This document shows, in pieces, positions 21,473 to 32,810 of a stretch of 64,000 nt of DNA. The stretch covers positions 354,141,823 through 354,205,822 of the forward strand of contig NC_058524.1 in the NCBI RefSeq assembly GCF_904849725.1, read 5' to 3'. The translations under genes were made by a program, and so were the position numbers. How positions within the stretch are numbered: position 1 is the first letter of the stretch; every line of letters starts with the position of its first letter. The notes under the pieces are model-generated. The model was not told where the DNA came from and ran no database searches. It saw only the letters and a list, made by a program, of their open reading frames with translations. This stretch comes from Hordeum vulgare subsp. vulgare (taxonomy: Eukaryota > Streptophyta > Magnoliopsida > Poales > Poaceae).

Positions 21473-22128
21473 AAGTCTGACAGAGAAGGGGGCTCTGATC
21501 TTTTGAGCATCCCCTTCGGGATCCACTCCTGACCCACGGTGGCCGGAACAGGGGAGCTACAACGCCGGCGACACAAGCAAATTTACACTCCGGCGCGTTG
21601 ATGGAAGGATTCCCATGCAACCACGGTTCCATTTCCCTCGTTAAAGCTACTCGAGAGGAACTACTGCTACGGCTCTACGACGCGCGGCGGCGTCGGCGAC
21701 AGGAAACAGCACGGCAGCCAGCTCCACGGATCCTACGCTCGATCGAAGACAGGGAAGGGGAGGAAGGCTCTGCTCACCCAACGGACGAAGAAGCCGATCC
21801 TGCCGGAGAGGTAGCAGGGGAAGAAGAGGAGGAAGTCGTGTCGGGGATGCTTGTCGGAGCGGAAGGGGACATCATCGAAGCAGGGGAAGAAGAGGCGATG
21901 TCGTCGTCCTAGCTGCGGGAATGGACTCCCTGGTGATCCCGTTAGCTCGACGACGCCTTGGAGAGGAAGTATAGGCACAACAACAACGGCGACGATCTCC
22001 TTCACGGACCGGCCATGGCGGAAGCGCCGATCCTCTTACCTGTGGTCGTCGACACAGAGAGAGGGAGATGGGGAAGAACCGGCGGCGGAGGAGGAGGAAC
22101 CCTATCTTTGGCCCGGACGCCAAGTGGG

Positions 22129-22136
22129 ATTAAATA
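22129..22136 (-). promoter_or_regulatory. A 3' LTR: TATA-like motif
   Basis: The minus strand reads TATTTAAT within CCCCTATTTAATCCC, at the boundary between the GC-rich transcribed-looking part and the upstream AT-rich part. The same motif is at 46955-46962 in the other LTR, and a TTTTAAA variant is at 29001-29007 in the solo LTR. Confidence 0.5.
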
Positions 22137-22985
22137 GGGGAAAGGAGGAGGAGAGGGACACGACATGTCCATGTGCGCGAGGGGAGCTCCGGTGGAAAGA
22201 AAGCACAGGGGAACAAAGATGAGTCGCTGACAGGGGGCCCCAGGTGCCCTGCTGGAAAGAGGAAGAAGAGGGACGCGCCGCGGGCTCCTGCGCGAGAGAG
22301 AGGAGGAAGTGGGCCGGCCTATGGAAGGAAGCCCACAGGGTGGCGCAGAATAGAAGGAAAGAAAACCCTGGGGTTTTCCATTTACAGAAAATACAGAGAA
22401 GAAAAGAATGCACAGAGAAAACTATAGGTGCTAAAAATAAAACTAGCACATCCGTGGACATAAGAATTTATGCCCTACTTAATAAAAATAGAAACAAGAT
22501 TTTAGGAGCAAGTAAATATTTTACAAAACAGAATTATAGGGTCTATTTTGTAATTCCTTGCACCATCTACAACACCTTTTCAAAAAAGCAAACCACATGC
22601 TCATCTCCACCACAAAATAAGCTAAAGCAAGGACATTTTTAAAATAGAAAAGGTTCGAGTGAAACTTGACCTTGAGATGAAATACAGAGGGGGGAAGATG
22701 GTTTTGAAACCTATGCAACCACAATGCACTTCCTACTATCATCTACCTCCACATCATACACACATCCCACATCACATCAAACAGTCATGAATTCACAAAG
22801 TCTCAAACCAAGAGATGGAATGATATGGAATGCATGCTTGCAAGGAAAAATTAAACAAGGTGACATCACATGAAATCATACATGCATTGAGCTCTCATGT
22901 CCATGACAAGGTGGACCCACATGGGAAGGTTCCAAATATGGAAGGTTACACACTTGGGGCATTACAAACTCTGCACTACACAAAA

Positions 22986-23004
22986 AGATCTCGCCCCGAG
23001 ATCT
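22986..23004. other. Hairpin at the A internal/3' LTR border
   Basis: AGATCTCG-CCC-CGAGATCT is a perfect 8 bp inverted repeat with a 3 bp loop, ten bases inside the internal region. It sits between the end of the chromodomain frame and the 3' LTR, where the polypurine tract is expected. Confidence 0.75.
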
Positions 23005-23310
23005 ACGCCTGAAAGAACTCCGGAAATTCAGAACGGAGGTGATCCTCGCGTTCCCAAGTAGAATCTTTATCGGAATGATGTGACCATTGCACTTTGAGAA
23101 ATTTGACAGTCCTGTTGCAGGTCTTGCGCTTAGTCGCCTCGAGAACCGCAACTAGATGGTCACGATAAGATAGGTCAGGCTGAAGGTCGATGTCTTGAAG
23201 ATGAGAAGTGCGCTCGGGGGTCTTGAAGCACCTCCGGAGCTGAGAAACATGGAACACATCATGCACATTTGCAAAGTTTGACGGGAGCTAAAGCTGGTAC
23301 GCAAGGTCAC
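23003..23310 (-). pseudogene. A: chromodomain at the C-terminus of integrase
   Basis: The 87-codon frame 23003-23266 starts HDVFHVSQLRRCF, the usual sequence just before the chromodomain. It continues to NRTVKFLKVQWSHHSDKDSTWEREDHL, with aromatic and WEXE positions typical of plant chromovirus chromodomains. These domains read histone marks and steer integration into chromatin. The frame ends near the internal/LTR border, as expected. It is joined upstream by a frame change near 23270-23330 to the rest of integrase. Confidence 0.88.
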
Positions 23311-23326
23311 CTCTCTTGCCAACAAC

Positions 23327-24189
23327 TCAGAACGGACCCACGAAATGAGGCGCAATCTTGACTTTTATGCCAAAGCGCTGCATACCCTTCATAGGCGACA
23401 CCTTGAGATAGACGAAATCATCAAGCTCATAAGACATGTCACGGTGCTTGCTATCATAATAGCTCTTCTGACGGGACTGAGCTGCTCTGAGGTTGTCGCG
23501 AATGACCCGACACATCTCCTTAGCTTCTTCTATCAAATCATTCCCAAGGATCTGATGCTCGCCGGTCTCGGACCAGTTGAGCGGGGTACGACGCTTCCTG
23601 CCATAGACAATTTAAAACGGAGCCTTGCCAGAACTAGCTTGATAGCTGTTGTTATACGAGAACTCCGCAAAAGGCAGACAATCCTCCCACTTCATACCAA
23701 AAGAGATAACACAAGCTCTCAGCATATCCTCAAGAACTTGATTGACTCGCTCCACTTGACCACTAGTCCGAGGATGAAAAGTTGTGCTGAAGCGGATCTT
23801 CGTGCCCATAGCAGACTGAAAAGAGTCCCAGAACATGGAAGTGATCATACTTCGCGATCCGAAGAGATCATCATAGGTATGCCGTGCAAGACACAATCCT
23901 GGAAGTGTACAACTCTGCAAGCTGAGCTGCCGAAATGGATTCCTTGACTGGAAGAAAATGAGCTACTTTACTCAACTTGTCGATGACAACGAAGATGGCA
24001 TCATTACCCTTCTTGCACTTCGGAAACCCGGTGACGAAATCCATCTCAATGTGATCGAACTTCCACTCGGGAATGGGCAAAGGATGCAAAAGACATGCTC
24101 GACGTTGATGCTCTGCTTTCACCCTTCGACATACATCACATTCATTTAGGAACTAAGCAATCTCGCGCTTCATGCGAGTCCACTAGAAG
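23327..24189 (-). pseudogene. A: integrase core and C-terminal part
   Basis: Two open pieces (23871-24122 and 23612-23920) overlap in different frames. They include the core start WKFDHIEMDFVTGFP, VVIDKLSKVAHFLPV, then FHPRTSGQVERVNQVLEDMLRAC with the catalytic Glu, and EFSYNNSYQASSGKAPF. 23327-23536 adds QSRQKSYYDSKHRDMSYELDDFVYLKV. A frameshift near 23880-23890, around the expected second catalytic Asp, breaks the chain. The solo LTR at 24195 cuts the gene from its zinc-binding N-terminus at 29840. Confidence 0.88.
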
Positions 24190-24194
24190 GTCTG
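24190..24194. other. Target duplication of the solo LTR, left copy
   Basis: GTCTG at 24190-24194 is repeated at 29835-29839. Removing 24195-29839 rejoins the element A integrase sequence without loss. Confidence 0.95.
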
Positions 24195-27100
24195 TGTAAC
24201 GACCAAGATGCGGTCCTTTCCGATCTGGGGGTCGAGGCCCCCGAATAGGAAAGAAGCGCATCTAAGCGTTTCGCAAGCAAGTAACATAGCACAAACAATA
24301 ATAAAAGTAGACAATTCGGGATTCAACTGTCTTCTTATTAATAACTCAGAGCACATCACAGATACAATCAAGGTAGTTCCGCTACGGACTACAAAACAAG
24401 AAAATGCTATGCTACCCTGCCTGCAGGCCCACGATCACGACCACGCATCAGTCCTCTGGATAGTTCACGTAGAGGCGGTCTGTCTCCTCATCGTACTGCC
24501 ACGCCAGCTGGGTGTCGTCGGGATCATCTGTCTCTGGGGTACCTGTACCTGTTGGGAGTTTCGGAGGAATCCGTGAGCCACGGGGACTCAGCAATCTAAG
24601 ACCTTGGTGCCAGAACTAGTCATGTTATTAGGTAGGGTAAGGGTGAAGTGTATAATGTTGCAGCATCCTAAGCTTCATTAAGTGGCTAACTTACACGAAA
24701 TAATTGTGAAGGTGGTCTACACTAGCGGTCGGGAATACTTGATCACTACGTGATCCTGAACACCTACCTACGGCATTCATAACCCCACCGTGTTCCCGAT
24801 CGAAAAGAGATCTTCGAGGGGATAGTCACGGTTACGCACACAGTTGGTAGTTTTTATTAACTTATGTTTAAGTTATCTAATACCGGATGTTAACAAAATA
24901 TTCCAAGTTGCCACATAACCGTGGGCACGGCTTTCCCAAATATTAAACCCTGCAAGGGTGCTCCAACTAGTCCATCACAAACGAACACAGGCCGCAAAGG
25001 CATCCTCTATCACGAATCTCGTGATCTCGTCAGATTCCTTAGAGGAAAACCTCAACTCTGGGGGAAACCAAAGCTTCAGTGGGATTCCTATACGCGAGAT
25101 ATACCGCTAAGGTAAGACAAGGCTAGTAGGACCTCCCGTCGTGTCAACGTCCCTGATAAGAGCCGCGTATCTCAGTCTCAGGACACGACGGATGAGCTAG
25201 ACGTCGGGATGGCTCAACCTCTGGGTGACCAGTGGGGCCCCGGACATCGTTCAGGTGGGGCCAACACTCATGAGGAGCACTAGCCCGGGTTGTTGATTAA
25301 ATTCCTCGGGGTAGCTATTCCCTATGCAGGTTATTATGTGATTAGCAGATTAAAACCAATGTTGGGTCCTGCCGGACAAGCCTTAGCACTACGCGATTTA
25401 TCAAGGGGGTCCCCATAACAACCCCGAACGTGTTAGGAGCGATCATTATGGAATCAAACACCGGTAACCGGTAACTAAGGCGGCAATAACGGAACAAAGC
25501 ACCCGACAAAAGGCTAGGCCTCCCGTCATTTACCAAGTATATAGGTGCATTAATTAAATAACAGAATTTAATATAATGATAATGATATTACATGAGTCAA
25601 AGCACCTGCAACTGAGCAAGCCTACTGAGCCATTCAAGTTTTGCTAGGAAGGATCAGTGTTTGGGTTCATGGAATAACAAGAGGCAATTTAATTCAGTGG
25701 TAGGCAGCGAGCAATATGACATGGAAACGAAACTAGCATAACAAGTCTAGAGATGGAATCAAGGTCATATCATCTTGCCTGTGATATCCTCAGCTTGGAA
25801 TAGTTTTGGTTCGTCCTGCACGTACTCTCCTGACTCCACGTATTCGTTCTCCAATCCCGGTGCTACCAAACATAAGAAGAACAACCAATGAACAGCAGCA
25901 CCACAAGATGCACCAATCACATGATGCATGAGATGACAAATGGGCATGCATCACTATTCCTATCACTAGCACAAGCAGAAGAAACTACTACAAGTTTCTG
26001 GACAGAACTATACACTAAGCTGTTTTTACATGCATGAGGATGGCATGAACAGATGCGGCTCCTAAAAACGATGCAAAACCTTATAAAGAACAATACAATC
26101 GGAACTACGGATCAACGGGAATCAACGAAACAAGATATGAAGCTCTACGTGTAAGAATCAACACCACACTGACAATTGGCACAAATCTGGTATTCCCAGG
26201 TTTCCAAGACATAAAACAACCCAACATGAATGGATTGGAGCAAGGAAGGACACCACAACATCAACTAAGCACACACAATGATCAAAAAGACTATACAACT
26301 CAATCTGCCATTATCTGCATCTTAGCTCTTTGGGAGCTACATGCAACATAGCTACAGACCTCCAAATATGACAAATAATATATGTGGCTGTAGCCCACCA
26401 AGAACACTACAAGCACCAGCAAGAATCACAGCAAAAGGAATTAAACTCTAGAAGATAAAAGGCCACAAACTTTCCCAAAACCATCAGATCTCAGGGACTT
26501 GGTGAAACGGTCTTTGTTCTGAAGCTTTTTGATAGCAATCAAAACACAACCTACTGGACTCCAAATGATTTGAAATTTGACAGGGAGCTTCACAAGAATG
26601 TCAGGTCCAAAATCCTAGCACTGAACCAAGGCCAGTTCTCAACACAATGACCAGCACATCCTCATCTATAGGAGAAGAAAATGTTTCGAGAATTCCCAAA
26701 CTTAGTGAATTCCAGATTTCACTAAGCTGGACTTTTGGAGCCACATGCCCACTTTGTCTAGGCATAGTTTGCATGCAAATAACACCAAGTGATAAATGAC
26801 ACCACTATGGTGTAGAGCAAAACCCCTACTTCTAACACACAAAAACACATGCCCTTGGGCTCCACCTATTCCATGGAAACCAAGATCAAACTTGCAACAA
26901 ATATGAATATGTACACTCCATAAAGTATCCCAATGGCAAAACTAACTTCACCAATGGATTCCTTGGGATTTTCTACCCTGATATCATATAAAAATGTGGG
27001 CATCTACTTGGAACAAGTGACCACAAAATTAAGGGAGAGAACTACTCCAAATCATGCCTAGGGAATGGGCATCATTTCATGTAGGTCCTACTAAAACATC

Positions 27101-27848
27101 AACTACAAAGGTTGAGCTCATGTGCACAATGACAAAGTGACATGGGGGTTTGAACCCCATGTTTGTGTCATGCACATCAACTTCACAAACCCTACTACTA
27201 AGCTTCCCACACAAACAATATACCATGGCCTCTCACATATGGACATGTGGAGGTGCATGGCTTTGCTTGCCAAGGTGGATTGCTTCTCACACACACATCT
27301 ACTCCACATCACCCACAAGCACATCTTGCTCAATATCAAATCACATACCTACACATGCTAATCATAGCTTGCATCACATGGCCACCATACACACATCATA
27401 ACCCCCATAGGATGCACTTACATATGAAACTCTAGTCATCACACACACTTCACAAACACTTGAACCAAAGTATAACATGAAGGTAAAATCTACTAAACAA
27501 GTAAACTTGGAATAAACACATACATGCACTCCACTATGCTTGCAAGCACAAGATTATACTAGCACATGCATCGACTTATGCATTATCTCATGGTGCCATT
27601 CACTCACAAGGTGCACACACAACATGATACTTGCACACACATGCACATCACCATGTGCACACATACTCACACACACACATGCACATCACCATGTATGTGC
27701 AAAACACACCACCTTCACACCACACATATATAACACACCTCTAATGCATTGCAGGAAGGAAAAAATAATTGCACTCCTTTTAATGCCCATTATTTAGGCA
27801 CAAGAAGTAGCAAAGAATAACAAAGAAAACAAAAAAAATAGCAAAAGG

Positions 27849-27919
27849 GGGCTGGAAGGGATTCGAACCCTGTACCCCCTAGTGCACCACGCTGCATTCT
27901 ACCACTCTGCTGCTGGCAT
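27849..27919 (-). other. tRNA-like segment 1 in the solo LTR
   Basis: This 71 nt segment on the minus strand has AGCAGAGTGGTAGAA (A-box-like) and CAGGG-TTCGAAT-CCCTT, a T-arm with four of five pairs and a perfect B-box GGTTCGAATCC. D-stem and acceptor pairing are weak. Position and spacing match segment 1 of the A LTRs. Confidence 0.55.
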
Positions 27920-28015
27920 TGTTTTGACAGGGAGAGGGGAATAGAGCAGGTTAACCCCTGCCTGCTGCTGCTACTACTATCGACCAGAGAACAGAAACCC
28001 AAAATGGAAGGGGGT

Positions 28016-28090
28016 GCATCACCTAGGACTCGATCCCTGCACCTCTCGGTAAATCACGGGGCTCTCTACCACTGCGCTACGAACGTGATA
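28016..28090 (-). other. tRNA-like segment 2 in the solo LTR
   Basis: The minus strand reads TAGCGCAGTGGTAGAG (A-box) and CAGGG-ATCGAGT-CCTAG (T-arm with B-box GGATCGAGTCC). The flanks ATCAC and GTGAT can pair as an extended acceptor-like stem. It lies 167 bp from segment 1 in the same orientation, matching segment 2 of the A LTRs. Confidence 0.55.
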
Positions 28091-29000
28091 ACTGACAGAG
28101 GAGGGCACGCGAACAAGGTATACTACCCCTACCGCAGCTCTGCCCTGCACGCACAGAGACACGCCGGCGACAGGGAAGGGACACCAACGCCTCGCCGTGC
28201 TGCTGCTGCTGCTGCGCCAACGAAGGAACCCTCCACCACGACAAGCAACACGAAGGGGGAGATCCCCTGCTACTGCTACAAGCCTACATGTTGCCCTGAT
28301 AGAAAGATACACACGCACACTACTCCTGTTGCCCTGGTACACCCTGCTTGACAGGAACCTGGTGACAGGGAGGAAGGTGGCACGCCCTGCTGCCGCAGCG
28401 GCTTCGACGCGCCGGATGGAGGCGAGCTCCTGCTCCTACTACTACCAAACAACGGCATCACGCATGTCACACCACGCTACGCACACGCATCACCTCGCTA
28501 CTCTCTGACGAACGGCAACAGAGAGGAAACGACAAGCCCTTCTTTGGATCTTGACCGAACCAAGGAGGAGGAGGCAAGGGGGCGATGATCCTCACCTTGG
28601 GGAGGCAGTAGGGTTTTGACTCGGAGACGTTGGCGCCGGAGGAGAGGAAGAAGAAGGCCGGGGAGGTTCCTGCTGTCGAACCGAAGGAGATGTGGAAGAA
28701 CGCCGCGGGCACGTCCTTGACGGGCTCGGGGCCGTCGGTGTGTTCGATCCCCGGGGATCCTAGCGCCGGGAATGGATCGCGGGGATCCACCCCGAGCTCC
28801 CGGACATGGCGATGGCGGGGAACGGAGACGGGGGCTCGGCGGAGGCCGGCGGTGGCCTTCTACATCTCTCTGCTGCTCCTACCAGGGACTTCCGTGACAG
28901 AGGAGAGGGGGCGAGAGATGGGGAAAGAGATGGTGGCGGCGCGAGATGGGAGAGAAGGAGGAACCCTAGATGAGGGGAAGAGGGCACGGACGCCAACGCG

Positions 29001-29007
29001 TTTAAAA
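29001..29007 (-). promoter_or_regulatory. Solo LTR: TATA-like motif
   Basis: The minus strand reads TTTTAAA in CCCCCTTTTAAACGCG, at the position equivalent to the TATTTAAT motifs of the two A LTRs. Confidence 0.45.
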
Positions 29008-29839
29008 GGGGGAACCTCGACGTCCGTGAGACCTCACGGCGTCGCACGTGTTCTCTGTGGCGCCTGACGGTCACCTCGCGTGGGGAGGGAACGGCGTCAG
29101 AAGGAGGGAAGGAGGCCGCGGGCGTGGGCTCCTGGCGCGAGGGAGGGGGGTTAGATGGGCCAGCAAAGTGGGAGGGAGCCCACATGTTGCGGCAGATAAG
29201 GGAAAAGAATTCCCTTAGATATCCTATTTAGAGAAAAACAAAATGAGAAGAAGAAATGCACAAGGAAATATACAAGTGATAAAAATATCACAAGCACAAT
29301 CCTAGAGCTAGAAAAATAAGACCTATTTTAATAAAACAAAAAAGGGATTTTAGTGGCAAGCAAATATTTACAAAAACAGTATTTATACCACTGTTTTGTG
29401 AATATATATCACCTCTCAAACAAAGTTTAAAACAACAAATACCTACCTCCACAATCACCACAAAAATATACTAAAACATGGACTTTTTTTAATAGGTAAG
29501 GAACAAGTTAAAAATTGGGCTTGAGATGAAAAGAGGGAGATGGTTTGAAGCCTATGCAAACCACATAGTTCCTACTAGCAATTGCACCACTCCATCACTC
29601 ACACGCACTAACAACACATGACATATTCATCACACCACAAACACACATGGAGCACTAGAACAACAATACAAAGGCAAGGATGAATGGGATGGAATGGATG
29701 CATGCATGCAAAACAAAACAAAACAAGGGAAGCATTACATGAAATATCACATGCACATAAACTCATGTCAATGACAAATTGGACCCACATTGAGAAGGTT
29801 CCAAATAGGGAAGGATTACATCTGGGGCACTACAGTCTG

Positions 29840-30118
29840 TTTCAAGTCCTGATACATCTTGGAGCTTCCAGGATGAATAGAGAACAGAGAGTTATGAGCT
29901 TCTTCCATGATTACCTTTTTGAGATCACCTTTCGGGACGACAAGACGATCCTCGAAGAACAACGTGTCTCTGGCATCAACACTGAAGCACTTATACTTGG
30001 GAAGACTCTTTGCCACGCCAATCTTGACTTTCTTCACCATTGCATCAAGAAGCTGTGCTGCTCGGACCTGATCTTCCAAGGTAGGAGAGATCTGAAGGTT
30101 TGCAAGAAATCCCTGAGG
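29840..30118 (-). pseudogene. A: integrase N-terminal (zinc-binding side) region
   Basis: The frame 29816-30079 reads VRAAQLLDAMVKKVKIGVAK, then DTLFFEDRLVVPKGDLKKVIMEEAHNSLFSIHPGSSKMYQDL. This is the conserved segment linking RNase H to the integrase zinc finger in gypsy pol, ending at the HXXXH-type EEAHNSLFSIHPG. The next codons (…KQT) run into the solo LTR, and the gene resumes at 24189. There is an upstream stop between this piece and RNase H near 30121. Confidence 0.88.
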
Positions 30119-30120
30119 TA

Positions 30121-31463
30121 CTAACTGAAGGTTGAGCTTCGTGAAAGACTCAAAAAGCCAGGCTGAAGAGGTTGCAGAATAAGACTGTTGCAGTACGCCT
30201 TCCTGCTCAAGGCATCTGCCACGACATTTGCTTTGTCTAGCGTGTACTCAACACTCAGATTAAAATCTTGGAGCATTTCCACCCAACGTGTTTCCCGGAG
30301 ATTCAGGTTAGGCTGAGTGAAGATGTACTTGAGACTCTTGTGATCGGTGAACACTTCAACCTTACGTTCCAACAAGAGGTGTCTCCAAGTCATCAGAGCG
30401 TGTACCACAGCTGCTAGCTCAAGATCATGCACAGGATAGTTCTTCTCCGCCGGCTTCAACTGCCTGGAGGTATAAGCAACCACTTTCTTCTCTTGCATCA
30501 GAACTGCACCAAGACCCTGGAGAGAAGCGTCGCAGAACACCTGGTAAGACTTGGAATCATCCGGAGGAACCAAGACTGGAGTGGAGGTGAGCTTCTCTTT
30601 GAGTGTGTCGAAGGCCAACTGACACTCTGGAGACCAAGCATACTTCACACCTTTCTGAAGAATACTTGAGAGCGGCTTCGCAATCTTGGAGAAGTTCTCA
30701 ACAAACCTTCTGCAATAGCCTGCAAGCCCGAGAAAGCTTCGAAGCTGCTTCACATTCTGCGGAGGCTCCCATTCAACAATGGCCTGCACCTTGGACATAT
30801 TAACTTTAATGCCCTCCGCAGAGATAATGTGCCCAAGATAGACAACTTCTTTCATCCAGAACTCACACTTGGAAAACTTGGCATACAATTTGTGCTCCCT
30901 CAACTTATCAAGCACCAATCTGAGATGTTCTTCATGTTCTTCCTCAGTTTCAGAAAAAACCAGAATGTCGTCGAGATAGAGCAAGAGAAAGTCATTCTTG
31001 AACGGAGAGAATATGTAGTTCATTAATCGACAGAATGTCGGAGAACCATTAGCCACACCAAAAGACATGACCGTATACTCATACGAGCCAAAACTAGTCC
31101 TGAAGGCAGTCTTCGGAATATCTTCTTCGCGAATGCAAATTTGATGATAACACATTCTGAGATCAAGCTTGGAGAAGACCTTAGCACCTTTCAACTGTTC
31201 GAACAACTAAGTTACGTTCGGAAGTGGATATTTGTTCCCGATTGTCTTCTCGTTCAATGGACGGTAATCGACACACAGCCGGTCCGTGCACAATCCTTCT
31301 TCTTGACAAAGAGAACTCCACATCTCCACGGAGACGAGCTCGGTCTGATCAAACCCAAACACTCCTGCTTATCGAGTTGCCTCTTAAGTTCCTTCAACTC
31401 TTCTGGACCCAATTTGTACGGCCTTTTGCACACCGGCTCGGTACCTGGCTCAAGCTCAATCAC
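30121..31463 (-). pseudogene. A: reverse transcriptase and RNase H
   Basis: The 361-codon frame 30121-31206 covers most of RT and all of RNase H. RT landmarks are [31 protein letters not shown] and the catalytic [10 protein letters not shown] (residues 77-80; YLDD in place of the usual YIDD/YVDD). RNase H follows with [13 protein letters not shown] (224-228), ELAAVVHAL (Glu 263), [10 protein letters not shown] (287-290) and [13 protein letters not shown] (Asp 331), so all four acidic residues are kept. The N-terminal RT part ([14 protein letters not shown]) is in 31254-31463, separated by stops and a frameshift near 31210-31260. This is the best preserved catalytic region in the window. Confidence 0.93.
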
Positions 31464-31475
31464 AAATTCAACTTC

Positions 31476-32444
31476 TCAGTGCGGAGGCATGCCTGGCAGC
31501 TCTTCATGAAACACATCTTCATATTCGCAGACCACTGGGACTTGCGAAATAGGATTAGTCTCACCCTTTTCATTCAAAGAGAACAGACGGATTGTATCAT
31601 CGCGCGCCGCGAATATAATCACGTCCTCCGAAGAGTGGGTAAGCTTCACTTCTTTAGCTTCACAATCAATCGATACCTTGTTCATGACCAGCCAGTCCAT
31701 ACCAAGGATCAAGTCAATGTCGGAATTGCCCAAGACAATAGGAGATGCCAGAAAAGAATAGCTACCCATCTTGAGAGAAACACCCGGAACGAACAAACTA
31801 GAACTCAAATGCTTTGCAGGAGAAACGACTGCCAATGGCTTAGACAACTGCTCCTGACGCAGATTATGCTTGGATGCAAAAGGATATGACATGAAGCAAT
31901 GCGAAGCACCAGATTCAAATAACACTTTATCAGGAATATCATTAACGAGGAAGTTACCCATGATCACATCTGACCAGTTTTCTGCCTCAGCTGCATTCAC
32001 CATGTTGACACGAGCTGATATGGGGTTGAACTTGACAAGAGCATTACTTGGAGGTTTGCCTGGAGGAGGAGGCGGCAGTCGGAGTTGAGAAGTGCACTTG
32101 TTGGCATAATGGCGGCAGTAGAACTTGTCAAACTCTTGAGGATCGTGCAAAGCAAGAGCTAACTGCAGATCTTCTTTCAAGCCACCTCTGAACTGATAAA
32201 TCTTGCTCTTTTGATCAGGTACATCTTGCAAGGCGTATCGGGCTAGCTCGTGGAACTCAACGTTGTACTTGTACACGGAGTTACCACCCTGCTTCAAGCG
32301 CCTGAACTTCTCACGCATTATCTCCACGAAGCGGTAAGGGCTGTAGTGGGATCTGAAGTCACGGCAGAACTCATCCCAAGTGATCACTCTAGCGCCTCTG
32401 GAATCCTTCAACTGCTGCCAGCAGATAGAAGCTTGCCCCTTCAA
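31476..32444 (-). pseudogene. A: C-terminal gag and protease
   Basis: This is a 322-codon frame. The first 110 residues are gag (KGQASICWQQLKD, FRRLKQGGNSVYKYNVEFHELARYA). A degenerate zinc-knuckle-like YCRHYANKC comes next. A proline-rich linker and the protease follow, with VLFESGASHCFMS at about residues 174-186 and DLILGMDWL near 250. The gypsy consensus is D-S/T-G-A, so the catalytic Asp is replaced by Glu (codon near 31916), which should disable the protease. The start Met is simply the first after a premature stop at about 32445. Confidence 0.88.
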
Positions 32445-32447
32445 CTA

Positions 32448-32810
32448 GAATGTAGCAAATTTGACAAAATCCTCAGGACGAACATTGCTACACTCGAAAT
32501 GCTTGTTCATATCACGGATCCAATCCTCGGCATCAAACGGCTGGTCACAGGAACTGAAAGTCTTCGGCTGATTCGACACGAACTGACTTAGATTAGCAAA
32601 TTGATTGCCACCATGCTGGAAATTGCCCTACTGCTGATTAGCTCTCTCTTCCAACAACTGTAGCAGTATCTGGGTGTTTGCATTTGTAGCAGCCATCACC
32701 GCTTGCCAAGCCTCTGCAGGAGGAGGCGGCAGTGGCAAAGGATTCTCCGGAGGGGGAGGTGGCGGCGGCACATCCTCACGCCCTAGATTCTGACGAGTTG
32801 GTGGAGCCAT
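32448..32810 (-). pseudogene. A: N-terminal gag
   Basis: The likely gag start is the ATG at 32810, reading MAPPTRQNLG, then a proline run and MAATNANTQILLQLLEE. The equivalent start in element B (51476) reads MAPATC. Two in-frame stops (about 32628-32630 and 32445-32447) separate it from the rest of gag. Confidence 0.8.

Larger units (their letters stand above)
17718..22976 (-). repeat. A: 3' LTR (left copy)
   Basis: On the plus strand it starts TGTCATGACTAAGATGCGG and ends GGGGCATTACA. It pairs with the A right LTR over its full length with small indels. Contents include a CA-rich low-complexity part (about 20700-21120), two tRNA-like segments (21248-21319, 21402-21472), a GC-rich part (21640-22330), a minus-strand TATA-like motif near 22132 and an AT-rich terminal part. 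No gene is supported in it. Confidence 0.93.
24195..29834 (-). mobile_element. Solo LTR of the A family inserted in A pol
   Basis: This is one 5,640 bp LTR starting TGTAACGACCAAGATGCGG and ending GGGGCACTACA on the plus strand. It has a perfect GTCTG target duplication and no internal sequence. It is the same family as the LTRs of A but clearly more distant from them than they are from each other. The middle part (about 26500-28900) differs most. It formed by recombination between the two LTRs of a complete insertion. It contains its own pair of tRNA-like segments and a minus-strand TATA-like motif. The GC-rich frames at 28000-29190 are not supported as genes. Confidence 0.95.

Noticed and set aside
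28004..29185. GC-rich frames of 100-145 codons in the solo LTR
   Set aside because: They are not conserved as frames in the A LTRs and overlap on both strands. The segment looks like the transcribed GC-rich part of an LTR.
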